Source: Leptospira neocaledonica (GTDB lineage: Bacteria > Spirochaetota > Leptospiria > Leptospirales > Leptospiraceae). From it: a stretch of DNA of 64,000 nt. This document shows, in pieces, positions 55,444-63,969 of this stretch (position 1 is the stretch's first letter; each line of letters begins with the position of its first letter). The notes beneath the pieces were generated by a model that saw nothing but the letters and a program-made list of their open reading frames with translations, was not told the origin of the DNA and did not search any database. The translations under genes and the position numbers were made by a program. The stretch covers positions 248,001 to 312,000 of the forward strand of contig NZ_NPEA01000005.1 of the NCBI RefSeq assembly GCF_002812205.1, written 5' to 3'.

Positions 55444-58134
55444 ATGGCGGACGATTTTACGATAGACGAGGGAGAGGGGTTTCCAGCCGGAAATGGAGAG
55501 GATTTTGATCCGAGTGAAATGAGCTTGGACGAAATAGATTCTCTCTTGGCGAGTGACGGCGACTCCTCCGATTTTAATTTCGATTCCGTTCCGGGAGATT
55601 CTCCTGATAGTGAAGGCTTCGAGGAATTACTCGCTTCTTCCGGAGATGATTATCCGGACGATATTCCTAGTTTCGAACCGGAAGAAACGGATTTTGGTTC
55701 CGACCTAAGCCAACTAGACGAGTCCGTACATCTGGACGAAGACTTCGATTTCGAACTCACTGATCCTATGATCGATGCTGAGATCGATAGACTTCTGGAT
55801 ATCGACGATGATTTGAATTCTCCCCCGACATCATCTTCTGCCGCCCCTTCTTGGAGAGATTCTGCTCCTTCCGTTTCTTCTCCTGCTCCCGAAAATCATG
55901 AGGAAGCATTCGGAGACTTAGGCTCCTTGGATTTGGGAGATTTCTCTCAGCCTGGAGATATTCCTTCTTCCGCATTCCATTCAGACGACCAGCCATTCGA
56001 TTGGGGGGGAGAATCTTCCGACCAAGACGAGGTAGTGGGACTCTCCGATGGGGACCTGGATGATGAGACACCGATCTCACTTTCAGACGACGAATTACAT
56101 AATATTGATATAGGTTCCAATCTTGCTGACTTCACCATGGACGAGGAAGAAGTTTCCGCACCGGAAGATTCGGGTTCTAAAACATACGATGACGAATTGA
56201 TCTCAGATGACGAAGGTCCGATTTCTCTCTCCGAACATGAGTTAGACGATATCATGGCCGAGGATTTCAGTCCGAACCTGGAAGAAGAAGGATTCGGAGA
56301 TCTAGGCGGGGACGATATTTCTACTCCTTCTTCAGAATTAACCGAAGATATTAATTTCGAGGGTGAAGAAGAGAAGGACATCGCACTTTCGACGGATGAA
56401 TTGGATCATCTTTTAGAAGGTGATGATGCTTCTTTTGAAAATAAAAGTTCATTCGAAGAATTGGGAGATTTTGGAGATCTGGATCTGGGCTCCGTTTCCG
56501 AAGAACATACTTCTTCTGGAGTAGATATCGAGGAAGAAGCTAACGAACCGATCGCACTCTCGGACGATGAGTTAGGTAATTTATTATCCTCGGGAGACGA
56601 GGACGAAATCGAAAGTATCCAACTGGACGATCTGGATTCTGTAGGAGCTCCTACAGCAGAATCTGAGTTTGGAATGGAAGAAGCGGATTCTTCTTCCGAA
56701 TTGGATCTAAGCGATTTTAATTTTGATTCCGAACCGGAAGAAACCAAGGACGAATTCGGAGGAGAAGATGAATCCATTTCTCTTCCTGTGTCCGATTTTG
56801 ATAATTTCGGAATGAGCGAAGAAGAAAATCCTCTGGATACCGGACTGGATCTGGGAGATTTCGAAGACAGCACTAAGTCGGAAGAAAAAACATTCGAAGA
56901 ATCTTTAGGAGACTTCACTTCCGCAAGCGACGAAGATATTTTAGGAACTTCGGATTCGAATGCGCTTGATTTTTCAACTGAAGAAACTTCTGAAGAAGAT
57001 TTCTTCTCCGAACCAGTAGACGCAGATGAACCGATTGCACTTTCAGACGACGAACTAGGAAATTTATTATCTTCCGGAACGGAAGAGGAAGAAGAGCATA
57101 CTGGAGCTTCCTTAGATCTTTCCGCCGACTTGGACGATAACGAACCGATTGCACTTTCAGATGATGAACTTGGGAACTTACTCTCTGGCGAAGAAGAAAC
57201 AGTTTCCACATTGGATTCGGAAGAAAACGAACCGATTGCACTTTCAGACGACGAACTGGGAGACCTATTATCTTCAGGAGAAGAAGAAACTTCCGACGCG
57301 GATATATTTGCAGGAGCTCCACCTGAAGAACATGACGACGCGGCCCCAATAGAATTCGGAGATTTCAGCTTAGATACGGAAGCCGATGAACCGATCGCGC
57401 TTTCCGAAGATGAACTGGGACATTTATTGGAAGAAGATCCCGAAGTTGAAGCTGTTTCTTCCGATCTGATGGAAGATTCAGACGAGCCGATCGCACTTCC
57501 GATTAATGAGTTAGACGATATAGGAACTCCTGATGTATCTTCCGATTATGATATAGATTGGGACGGACCCGTTGCCGATCTGAACGATCTTGGAACCGCG
57601 GATGAGAATGCAGTGGCTGCACCTTCCGATTGGGATCTGGGAGAAGAAGCCGACGAGCCGATCACTTTATCCAACGACGAATTAGGAAACTTGCTCTCGG
57701 ATGAAACTCCGCAAGAAGTAGATTCCGAAGACTTAGATTCATTATTATCTTCTCCACCTGAAGCGAATGACTTAAACGCGTTAGGTTCCTTTGATGACGA
57801 TATCCAAATTTCAGGTTTGGATTTTGCGGGAAATATAGGCGGAGAAATTGTTCCGACTATAGAAAGACTAGCTCCTGAACCGGAACTAAACTTTATTTTA
57901 GACGAGTATGCGGATGAGAATGAACTTTCTCCTCTGGAAGAAATTCGCCAAGCAGGAGCTGCGACGGACGAGCCTGAGTCCGGTGAAACTACTCCTACTC
58001 AAGACGAGATGAAACGTATCCTTCTCTATCTGGATGAATTATTAGGAAATCTTCCGGATGAAATGATCCGTGACTTCTCTCGTTCCGATTATTTCGAACT
58101 TTATAAGAAATTAATGAAACAAATCGGCGTTTGA
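55444..58134 (+). CDS. Highly acidic repeat protein with FliM-N-like motifs
   Basis: An 896-residue cytoplasmic-type protein (no signal peptide), extremely rich in Asp, Glu and Ser and probably disordered. Ten copies of a motif close to EPIALSDDELGNLL occur, starting at residues 208, 257, 310, 368, 529, 567, 596, 649, 681 and 738. Related single motifs are SLDEIDSLLAS (27-37), AEIDRLLDI (112-120) and SEDLDSLLSS (761-770). The pattern L-S-x-D-E-L/I-x-x-L-L is close to the LSQxEIDALL peptide at the N-terminus of FliM and FliY that binds CheY-P. The C-terminal 45 residues form a helical domain (MKRILLYLDELLGNLPDEMI, then RSDYFELYKKLMKQIGV). GGAAG precedes the ATG. It overlaps the next gene by 4 bp. 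Function unknown. Confidence 0.7.
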   Translation: MADDFTIDEGEGFPAGNGEDFDPSEMSLDEIDSLLASDGDSSDFNFDSVPGDSPDSEGFEELLASSGDDYPDDIPSFEPEETDFGSDLSQLDESVHLDEDFDFELTDPMIDAEIDRLLDIDDDLNSPPTSSSAAPSWRDSAPSVSSPAPENHEEAFGDLGSLDLGDFSQPGDIPSSAFHSDDQPFDWGGESSDQDEVVGLSDGDLDDETPISLSDDELHNIDIGSNLADFTMDEEEVSAPEDSGSKTYDDELISDDEGPISLSEHELDDIMAEDFSPNLEEEGFGDLGGDDISTPSSELTEDINFEGEEEKDIALSTDELDHLLEGDDASFENKSSFEELGDFGDLDLGSVSEEHTSSGVDIEEEANEPIALSDDELGNLLSSGDEDEIESIQLDDLDSVGAPTAESEFGMEEADSSSELDLSDFNFDSEPEETKDEFGGEDESISLPVSDFDNFGMSEEENPLDTGLDLGDFEDSTKSEEKTFEESLGDFTSASDEDILGTSDSNALDFSTEETSEEDFFSEPVDADEPIALSDDELGNLLSSGTEEEEEHTGASLDLSADLDDNEPIALSDDELGNLLSGEEETVSTLDSEENEPIALSDDELGDLLSSGEEETSDADIFAGAPPEEHDDAAPIEFGDFSLDTEADEPIALSEDELGHLLEEDPEVEAVSSDLMEDSDEPIALPINELDDIGTPDVSSDYDIDWDGPVADLNDLGTADENAVAAPSDWDLGEEADEPITLSNDELGNLLSDETPQEVDSEDLDSLLSSPPEANDLNALGSFDDDIQISGLDFAGNIGGEIVPTIERLAPEPELNFILDEYADENELSPLEEIRQAGAATDEPESGETTPTQDEMKRILLYLDELLGNLPDEMIRDFSRSDYFELYKKLMKQIGV

Positions 58135-60377
58135 CGATGGGTTTGCTGGACAAGGTCACTCGTCTTATCCGTTCCGGAAATTTGGAATCCGGAGCCAAAA
58201 CTTCTTCGGTTACAGTTTCCGGGGAAGAAAGACCTTCTCTATTAAAAAAGTCTATGGCTTTACGTGCGAAAGGGCTTTTGGAAAAAGCGATGGATTTTGG
58301 CGGTAGAAAAGAGAAAGCTACTTCTGCTTACGAAGATCCGACCAGCTTTGAACCGGCAACCGTTTCCACTTCTTCCGAAGATGATTTTAGTTTTGATTCT
58401 CCTTCTGCGGATTTTGGAGATATAGATTTTGGCGCGGACTCTTCGAGCGAACTTTTCGCAGGAGACAATTCGGATGCGGAAGTTTCTTTTCCAGATTCTG
58501 CTTTCGGCGAAGAAAGTTTTGGAGGAGAAGAAGCCAATAGTGATTTCGATCTATCCTCCATGGATTTCGGTTCTTCTGAGGAAGAGGGGACAGATTTTGA
58601 AGTAGATCCTGATCTCGGATTAGGATTGGAAGATTCTGATTTGGGTGCAGATTTCGGAGAACTTCCGGAGGAAACTCCAAGCAAAGGGTTATTGTCCAAA
58701 GCGGAAGAAGCAAAAGAAGAAGAGAAATTTCCACCGGGACTTTCAAAGCCAGATGCTATTAAAGACCCATTCGATGATTGGGTTAAGGATGCAGAGAATC
58801 AAGCGAGCCAAGAAGCTGGGCGTCCTTTCAATAAAGAACAGAGTGATACTGAAAATGCTCAGTTCTTATTCGATGACGATTCCGACTATTCAACGTTACC
58901 AATCGATTTGCAGATTGCTTCCCGTAAAAAATTAGAGAACTATTTATCCGCATTCGAAATTTCTAAAGAGATTTCCGCTTCCAAAGACTTTACCAACTTT
59001 TTCGAGAATTTAAGCTTTTCCATCCAAGGGCAGATCGGAGCCGAATCTATCGTAGTATTTTCTTCCACAAATGGGGAATACGATGTGTTGAGAGTTGTTG
59101 AGGCTCAGGGGATCGGAGCCGACCCTGATTGGGTATTAGAAGTGGGTGATGAATGTTATCAGGCTGCATTAAAAACTCCTTCCGTGGTTTATGCAAAAGA
59201 AGTTTTGAAACATTCTCCTCCAAAAAAAGAAAAAGAAATTCTGGAAAAAACTGAAGCCGAGATGCTTGTTCCGATTCGTAGTTACGATGAATTTTATGGA
59301 ATTATAATATTAAGCAAAACCATAGAAGGTGAAGATTATACAATCGAAGACCTCGAGTTTCTTAAGATTGTAGGAGAAATGGCTGGATCCGTTTTGAGAA
59401 GGATCATGGACCTGGAAGCCCTCCACCAAGAGAACGATCGTCTGAACCAAGTGGTCAAAAGTAATGAAAGAATACTCGCAACTGCAAGAGACCTGGCCGG
59501 AGTCCGTGATATGGACGAGGCTTATGACTATCTTGTAGAAGTATTAAAAAAAGAACTTGGACTTAGACGTTGGAGTTTCTTGCTCTTAGACAGAACCACT
59601 AGAAAAGAATATAAAGTATTTGGAACAAACCTCCTGACTCCTGACACTTCCGGAAAATTTAGATTAGGATTAGATTCTAATTTGGTTGGGATTGTGGCTA
59701 ACGTCCCGGGCGTATTTCGAATCGCAAATTTTAGAAAGAATCCTGAACTTCTATCACAATTGTCAAATGACGAGATCGGACTCATGCGCGATTTCGACAT
59801 TCTTCCATTTTTAAACCTGAACTGGCTTGTGGGAATGTTATTCATTCACGAAACAGAAAGGCCTTGGACGGACACAGATAGAGAGACTGCAGTTGGAATT
59901 TCTGAAATTGCCTCCCCCGTACTTTCCAATTTATTAATGTTGGAAGAAAGAGATGCAGTATTCCGGGATCCGTTCAGTCCTGTAGAATCTAGGATAGATG
60001 AGGCAATCTCAAGAGCTTCCAAGATAGGGACTCCTTTTAGTCTTACGGTTTTCAAAGTTCAAAACGCCACCAGAATGGTCCGCATGAAGGGCGCAGGATT
60101 CTTTGCGCATTACTGCGAAGAGCTTAGGGCATCCATCCAAGAAAATTTGGGAGAAACGGACTACTGCTACAGAGTTGGCCAAGGGAAATACGTCGTCGTT
60201 CTGGATGGAAAAGACAGAGAAGAAACCCAGATCGTAGTTCGTAAGATCCGCAATAGAATTGTAGAATTAGATAGAAAGAATAAAGACTTCCAGACTTCTA
60301 CAGCCAACCAAACTCTTTGTTATCCTGCAGATACCAGAGAGAAAGAAAGAATGTTGGAACTGATCGAAGAGTCCTGA
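58131..60377 (+). CDS. Tandem GAF protein with degenerate GGDEF domain
   Basis: A 748-residue protein that overlaps the acidic repeat gene by 4 bp. Residues 60-255 are acidic and disordered, like the partner. Two GAF-like sensor domains follow (about 265-420 and 450-600), joined by a coiled coil (420-450). The C-terminus (about 605-745) has the outline of a GGDEF domain (RDPFSPVESRIDEAISRASK, FSLTVFKVQNATRM), but the signature loop reads GQGKY (681-685) in place of GGDEF, and metal-binding residues are missing. It cannot make c-di-GMP and may bind a nucleotide or a protein instead. The shared acidic region and overlap suggest the two proteins form one complex. Confidence 0.72.
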   Translation: MTMGLLDKVTRLIRSGNLESGAKTSSVTVSGEERPSLLKKSMALRAKGLLEKAMDFGGRKEKATSAYEDPTSFEPATVSTSSEDDFSFDSPSADFGDIDFGADSSSELFAGDNSDAEVSFPDSAFGEESFGGEEANSDFDLSSMDFGSSEEEGTDFEVDPDLGLGLEDSDLGADFGELPEETPSKGLLSKAEEAKEEEKFPPGLSKPDAIKDPFDDWVKDAENQASQEAGRPFNKEQSDTENAQFLFDDDSDYSTLPIDLQIASRKKLENYLSAFEISKEISASKDFTNFFENLSFSIQGQIGAESIVVFSSTNGEYDVLRVVEAQGIGADPDWVLEVGDECYQAALKTPSVVYAKEVLKHSPPKKEKEILEKTEAEMLVPIRSYDEFYGIIILSKTIEGEDYTIEDLEFLKIVGEMAGSVLRRIMDLEALHQENDRLNQVVKSNERILATARDLAGVRDMDEAYDYLVEVLKKELGLRRWSFLLLDRTTRKEYKVFGTNLLTPDTSGKFRLGLDSNLVGIVANVPGVFRIANFRKNPELLSQLSNDEIGLMRDFDILPFLNLNWLVGMLFIHETERPWTDTDRETAVGISEIASPVLSNLLMLEERDAVFRDPFSPVESRIDEAISRASKIGTPFSLTVFKVQNATRMVRMKGAGFFAHYCEELRASIQENLGETDYCYRVGQGKYVVVLDGKDREETQIVVRKIRNRIVELDRKNKDFQTSTANQTLCYPADTREKERMLELIEES

Positions 60378-60399
60378 TTCAAGTTTTGAAATCTCTACT

Positions 60400-60546
60400 G
60401 TAGGAATTCCTACATTGGTTTGGGGATCGCCCCCACCCAGCTTCGGGAGGGGGGAGTGGCCCGTGGGAGAGCGCTTACACGCCTATCACAAATTCGCCGA
60501 TCCGTCAATAAACTCCTTTTCCTTCCACTTTTGTTGGAATTCCTAC
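60400..60546. repeat. Palindrome-bounded intergenic repeat, copy B
   Basis: Bounded by GTAGGAATTCCTAC (60400-60413, a perfect palindrome) and GTTGGAATTCCTAC (60533-60546). The core has GATCGCCCCCACCC, AGCTTCGGGAGGGG and GTGGCCCGTGGGAGAGCGC, then ACACGCCTATCACAAATTC. It fills most of the 329-bp gap 60378-60706, whose right part is the ArsR promoter region. Confidence 0.8.
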
Positions 60547-60654
60547 ATCGACAATTTTTTCAAAATTGCCGTCGTTAATCCCATATTCGCACTTTCTTTG
60601 AATTTCTATTTCCTCGTAAATTTCATCTTAAAGAGTGAGAAACCTATTTTCAAA

Positions 60655-60704
60655 ATCCATTATTTAAACATTGACTTAATTAAATAATAATTTAAATAAT
60701 GGAT
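60655..60704. promoter_or_regulatory. ArsR-type operator overlapping a promoter
   Basis: ATCCATTATTTAAA (60655-60668) and TTTAAATAATGGAT (60691-60704) are a perfect 14-bp inverted repeat with a 22-bp spacer. A -35-like TTGACT (60671-60676) and an AT-rich -10 region (TAAATA near 60693-60698) lie between or within the arms, and the ArsR ATG is only 2 bp after the right arm. A repressor bound here would block its own gene, so autoregulation is likely. Confidence 0.7.
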
Positions 60705-60706
60705 TC

Positions 60707-61036
60707 ATGAATGCTTTTGCTGCCCTTGCAGATGATACTAGAATGGAAATCGTGAGATTGGTGGCCAAAAACGGCGAACTTACCTCAACCGAAATAGGAC
60801 AGAATTTTAAGATAAGCCCTCCGGCTATCTCGCATCACCTAAAAGTATTAAAGAGCTCCAAAGTTCTTAATATGAAGAAGGAAGCCCAAAAGCGTATCTA
60901 TAGTCTTAACGGAACAAGCATCAATGAAATGCAAGATTGGTTATTGGATATAGTCGATCTATGGAATAAACATCTGGATAAATTGGACAGATACGTATCA
61001 AAGATCAAAAAGGAGAGAGCTCGTGATAAAAAATAA
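60707..61036 (+). CDS. ArsR-family winged-helix repressor
   Basis: A 109-residue regulator: [20 protein letters not shown], then [20 protein letters not shown] with the recognition helix, and a RIYSLNG wing. The metal-sensing cysteines (ELCVCDL type) are absent, so it senses something else or nothing by metal. It overlaps the next gene by 14 bp. ArsR-AHSA1 pairs are common in bacteria, and the regulator usually controls the AHSA1 gene. Confidence 0.9.
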   Translation: MNAFAALADDTRMEIVRLVAKNGELTSTEIGQNFKISPPAISHHLKVLKSSKVLNMKKEAQKRIYSLNGTSINEMQDWLLDIVDLWNKHLDKLDRYVSKIKKERARDKK

Positions 61037-61505
61037 CGTGGAAACAACTATTGAAGGTAACAAAGTTCTTTATAAAAGATACTTTGATGTATCGAGAGAA
61101 CTTCTTTTTGAAGTATGGTCTATGCCGGAACATCTTGCCGAATGGTGGGGACCAGACGGATTTACGTTAACTACTAAGCGTATGGATTTTACGAACGGCG
61201 GATTTTGGGAGTTTATCATGCATGGGCCGGATGGGCATGATTATAAAAACAAGATCCAATTCACCAATATCAAAGAACCTCATTATATTTATTATAAACA
61301 TTTAGGTGATGGAGAAGGTGACTCGGACGTTCATTTCGAATCAAAAATTATATTCGAAGAATCGGGCGAAGGTACAAGCCTAATAATGGAACAAATCTTC
61401 CCAAGCAAGGAAGAACTCGAGAGAGTGAATGAAAAATATGGAGCGATAGAAGGCGCCAAACAACATATCGGCAACCTCGGTAAGTATTTGGAAAAATTCA
61501 AATAG
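61023..61505 (+). CDS. SRPBCC/AHSA1-domain protein
   Basis: A 160-residue START-like helix-grip protein: [20 protein letters not shown], then [13 protein letters not shown], and a C-terminal long helix ([16 protein letters not shown]). The fold has a deep hydrophobic cavity for lipids or other small ligands; the AHSA1 subfamily also contacts Hsp90 in eukaryotes. The gene start (GTG at 61023) lies within arsR. Paralogous to the next gene, which carries a lipobox. Confidence 0.87.
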   Translation: MIKNNVETTIEGNKVLYKRYFDVSRELLFEVWSMPEHLAEWWGPDGFTLTTKRMDFTNGGFWEFIMHGPDGHDYKNKIQFTNIKEPHYIYYKHLGDGEGDSDVHFESKIIFEESGEGTSLIMEQIFPSKEELERVNEKYGAIEGAKQHIGNLGKYLEKFK

Positions 61506-61543
61506 CCGTCGTCCACGATGCTCTTTATGAAAGGAGGCTTATC

Positions 61544-62149
61544 ATGAAACAAAAATACATCATACAACTAACATTCTTAATAAGTTTCGCGCTCATACTT
61601 GGATGTGCGACTTCAAATTCGAGTAACGGTTCGTTCAATGGCGAAACTTCCGGGCAAGACACTTTTATTATCAGTCGTTCCTTTGACACGAATGCAAAAA
61701 CAATGTTTGAAATGTGGGTTAACCCAGATCAATTTTCGAAATGGTTGGGCCCTGCCGGCGCTTCCATGACCTTCATTAATGTTGGAGTAAAAGAAGGTGG
61801 AACTTCTCAATGGTCGATGACCACTTCCGATGGAGTTACAAAATATGGAAAATTACATTATAAAAAGATAAATCCTCATAACCTTTTGATCTATACTCAG
61901 AATTTTTGTGACAAGGATGGAAACTTGTCCAAGCCGCCTTTTGCTTCTACTTATCCCGATATACTTTTGACTACTGTAAATTTCGTGGAAGAAGGTAGAA
62001 AGAAAACAAAAGTAACAGTGAAATGGGAAGTATTCGGGGAGGCATCTGAAACGGAACGCCAAACCTTTAGAGGATTAAAATCCGTCATGACAGTGGGCTG
62101 GACTGGCTCTTTTGATAAATTAGATTCTTTGCTAAATTTGAAAAAGTAA
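61544..62149 (+). CDS. Lipoprotein with an AHSA1/SRPBCC domain
   Basis: A 201-residue protein. The signal peptide ends in ALILGC (Cys21), a lipobox. A Ser/Asn linker follows, then an AHSA1 domain starting RSFDTNAKTMFEMWVNPDQF and SKWLGPAGASMTFI, ending in a helix (GWTGSFDKLDSLLNL). AHSA1 proteins are nearly always cytoplasmic; a lipidated, exported copy is unusual and suggests carriage of a hydrophobic ligand at the membrane. GGAGG precedes the ATG. Third gene of the ArsR unit (38-bp gap). Confidence 0.8.
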   Translation: MKQKYIIQLTFLISFALILGCATSNSSNGSFNGETSGQDTFIISRSFDTNAKTMFEMWVNPDQFSKWLGPAGASMTFINVGVKEGGTSQWSMTTSDGVTKYGKLHYKKINPHNLLIYTQNFCDKDGNLSKPPFASTYPDILLTTVNFVEEGRKKTKVTVKWEVFGEASETERQTFRGLKSVMTVGWTGSFDKLDSLLNLKK

Positions 62150-62170
62150 AGCGAGTTGAAGGTAAACCTT

Positions 62171-62316
62171 GTAGGAGTTCCTACATTGGCTTGAGGATCG
62201 CCCCCACCCAGCTTCGGGAGGGGGGAGTGGCTCGTGGGAGAGCGCTTACACTCCTATCACAAATTCCTTCCTTAGTCAATGAAATCCACGACCAAAATTC
62301 ATGTAGGAGTTCCCAC
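62171..62316. repeat. Palindrome-bounded intergenic repeat, copy C
   Basis: Bounded by GTAGGAGTTCCTAC (62171-62184) and GTAGGAGTTCCCAC (62303-62316). The core repeats GATCGCCCCCACCC, AGCTTCGGGAGGGG, GTGGCTCGTGGGAGAGCGC and ATCACAAATTCCTTCCTTAG of copies A and B. It separates the converging lipoprotein and carA genes. Confidence 0.8.
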
Positions 62317-62342
62317 ATACGAAGAACTTCTTCGCTTAAAAA

Positions 62343-63431
62343 TTACTTCTTCTTAGTCGAATCCACTAAATCATAGAACTTCTGAAACAAATACCTGCTA
62401 TCGTTCGGACCAGGGGAACTTTCCGGATGGTATTGAACCGATAGAAGAGGGTAACCTGATTTCAAAATACCTTCTACAGTATCATCATTTAGATTAATAA
62501 AAGAGATTGGTTCTTTCTCGGAAGATTCTGCCACAACAGCAAAGCCGTGATTCTGGGAAGTGATCTCCACTTTGCCGGTTTCCAAACTTTTGACAGGTTG
62601 GTTTCCGCCTCTATGGCCGAATTTCATTTTTTCGGTTTTCTTACCTAAGGTTAGACCGATGATCTGATGCCCTAAGCAGATTCCGAAAAGAGGATAATTA
62701 TTTTCTAATATAGCTTTTGTGGAATCGATTGCATAAGTGCAAGCTGCCGGATCTCCTGGGCCGTTGGAAAGGAAAAAAGCATCTACACCATCTTTCATAA
62801 TTTCAGAAGCAGGAGTTTGGGCAGGGTAAACGGAAACTGCAAAGCCAGCCGCGTCCAAGAGTCGAAGAATATTTGTCTTCACGCCATAATCATAAACAGC
62901 GAGTTTATATTTTTTCCCGACGCCTGATCCAAATTCGTATTTTTTATCTGTGGTAACAACCTTCGCGAGGTCTGCATCTGCGATCCCCGGAAACTTCTTC
63001 ACTTGCGCTAAAAAAGAATCGGAGTATTCGTTTGCTACGAAAATTCCGCCGTTCGGTGCCCCATTCGTGCGAATGAAACGAGTTAACTTTCTCGTATCGA
63101 GTCCTTGGATTCCAGGAATTTTATAATCTTTTAAAAATTGAGATAATGTCTTTTGGGCTTTGAAGTTGGAAGGACGATCCACATATTCTTTTACGATCAT
63201 TCCTGCAGCTTGGATCTTTCCGGATTCCATGTTTTCCGGATGGATCCCATAGTTCCCGATCATCGGATAAGTGAGAGTTACGATTTGGTTGGCGTAGGAA
63301 GGATCGGTGAGGATTTCCTGGTAACCCGCCATGGAAGTATTAAAGACGATTTCCCCGACGGACTGGGTTTCGTAGCCGAAGGATTCGCCTTCGTATACGT
63401 CCCCGTTTTCTAAAACCAAGAACGCTTTCAT
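62343..63431 (-). CDS. carA: Carbamoyl-phosphate synthase small subunit CarA
   Basis: A 362-residue glutaminase subunit that feeds ammonia to CarB. The start [10 protein letters not shown] (ATG at 63431) is preferred over a GTG 45 bp further upstream, whose extra residues look non-native. N-terminal domain: [20 protein letters not shown]. GATase class I nucleophile in FGICLGHQI; His and Glu in [10 protein letters not shown]. Length is normal. It is far from carB and on the opposite strand. A repeat lies just beyond each end. Confidence 0.96.
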   Translation of the reverse strand: MKAFLVLENGDVYEGESFGYETQSVGEIVFNTSMAGYQEILTDPSYANQIVTLTYPMIGNYGIHPENMESGKIQAAGMIVKEYVDRPSNFKAQKTLSQFLKDYKIPGIQGLDTRKLTRFIRTNGAPNGGIFVANEYSDSFLAQVKKFPGIADADLAKVVTTDKKYEFGSGVGKKYKLAVYDYGVKTNILRLLDAAGFAVSVYPAQTPASEIMKDGVDAFFLSNGPGDPAACTYAIDSTKAILENNYPLFGICLGHQIIGLTLGKKTEKMKFGHRGGNQPVKSLETGKVEITSQNHGFAVVAESSEKEPISFINLNDDTVEGILKSGYPLLSVQYHPESSPGPNDSRYLFQKFYDLVDSTKKK

Positions 63432-63486
63432 TAAGGACAGGCTTTCGCACCGAAGGCAAGGGTCAAGTGGAATCACCTTGAATTTT

Positions 63487-63690
63487 GTAGGAACTCCAAC
63501 AAGTCTGGAAGGGGAAAAATTTGGGCGGCTCCTCGCTTTGCTCGGACCAGGCTGCTACGGGCTACGCGTTCGCTTCGGTCCTTCGGACTTCCCCTTCGCA
63601 TCCTTTCCGCGGTGAACCAGAACCTCTGTGTTCTCCGTGAGAACCAAAAAGAAGAGGTTTCACGAAAAGCCACAAAGATAAGAAGTTATT
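63487..63690. repeat. GC-rich intergenic repeat (family 2), second copy
   Basis: It starts with a half-element GTAGGAACTCCAAC (63487-63500). GGGCGGCTCCTCGCTTTGCT (63521-63540) and CGGACCAGGCTGCTACGGGC follow, then GCATCCTTTCCGCGG. The same blocks are seen at 42.85-43.05 kb. It is non-coding and lies in the 569-bp stretch 63432-64000, upstream of carA, which holds only repeats and no convincing gene. Confidence 0.5.
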
Positions 63691-63833
63691 AGATATCGAA
63701 CTGGGGAATCTTCTCGCCTTCGCGACTTCGCGTGAGAAAAAAGCGGCAGCGATGCGCGAAATCGAAGCAGCGCGACCCGAGCGAAGCGAGTGGGGCCTCC
63801 CCGCAAAATTCGATTACCAAAAAATTTTTAAAT

Positions 63834-63969
63834 GTAGGAGCTCCTACATTGGTTTGGGGATCGCCCCCACCCAGCTTCGGGAGGGGGGAGTGGCCCGTGG
63901 GAGAGCGCTTACACGCCTACCACAAAATCCCCACTTCGTCAACGAAATCCCTCATGTAGGAGTTCCTAC
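63834..63969. repeat. Palindrome-bounded intergenic repeat, copy D
   Basis: Bounded by perfect palindrome GTAGGAGCTCCTAC (63834-63847) and GTAGGAGTTCCTAC (63956-63969). Core sequence as in copies B and C, including GTGGCCCGTGGGAGAGCGC and TCGTCAACGAAATCC. The shortest full copy (136 bp). Confidence 0.8.

Noticed and set aside
56406..57209. Long Ser-rich open frame antisense to the acidic repeat protein
   Set aside because: It is the reverse complement of Asp/Glu/Ser codon repeats, an expected shadow.
55747..57700. CRISPR-like periodic DNA repeats
   Set aside because: The repeats are in frame inside a coding gene with unequal spacing and protein-level conservation, not an array with spacers.
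60415..60687. Small open frame across repeat copy B
   Set aside because: It is the translated repeat core followed by AT-rich promoter DNA; no ribosome site and no conserved features.
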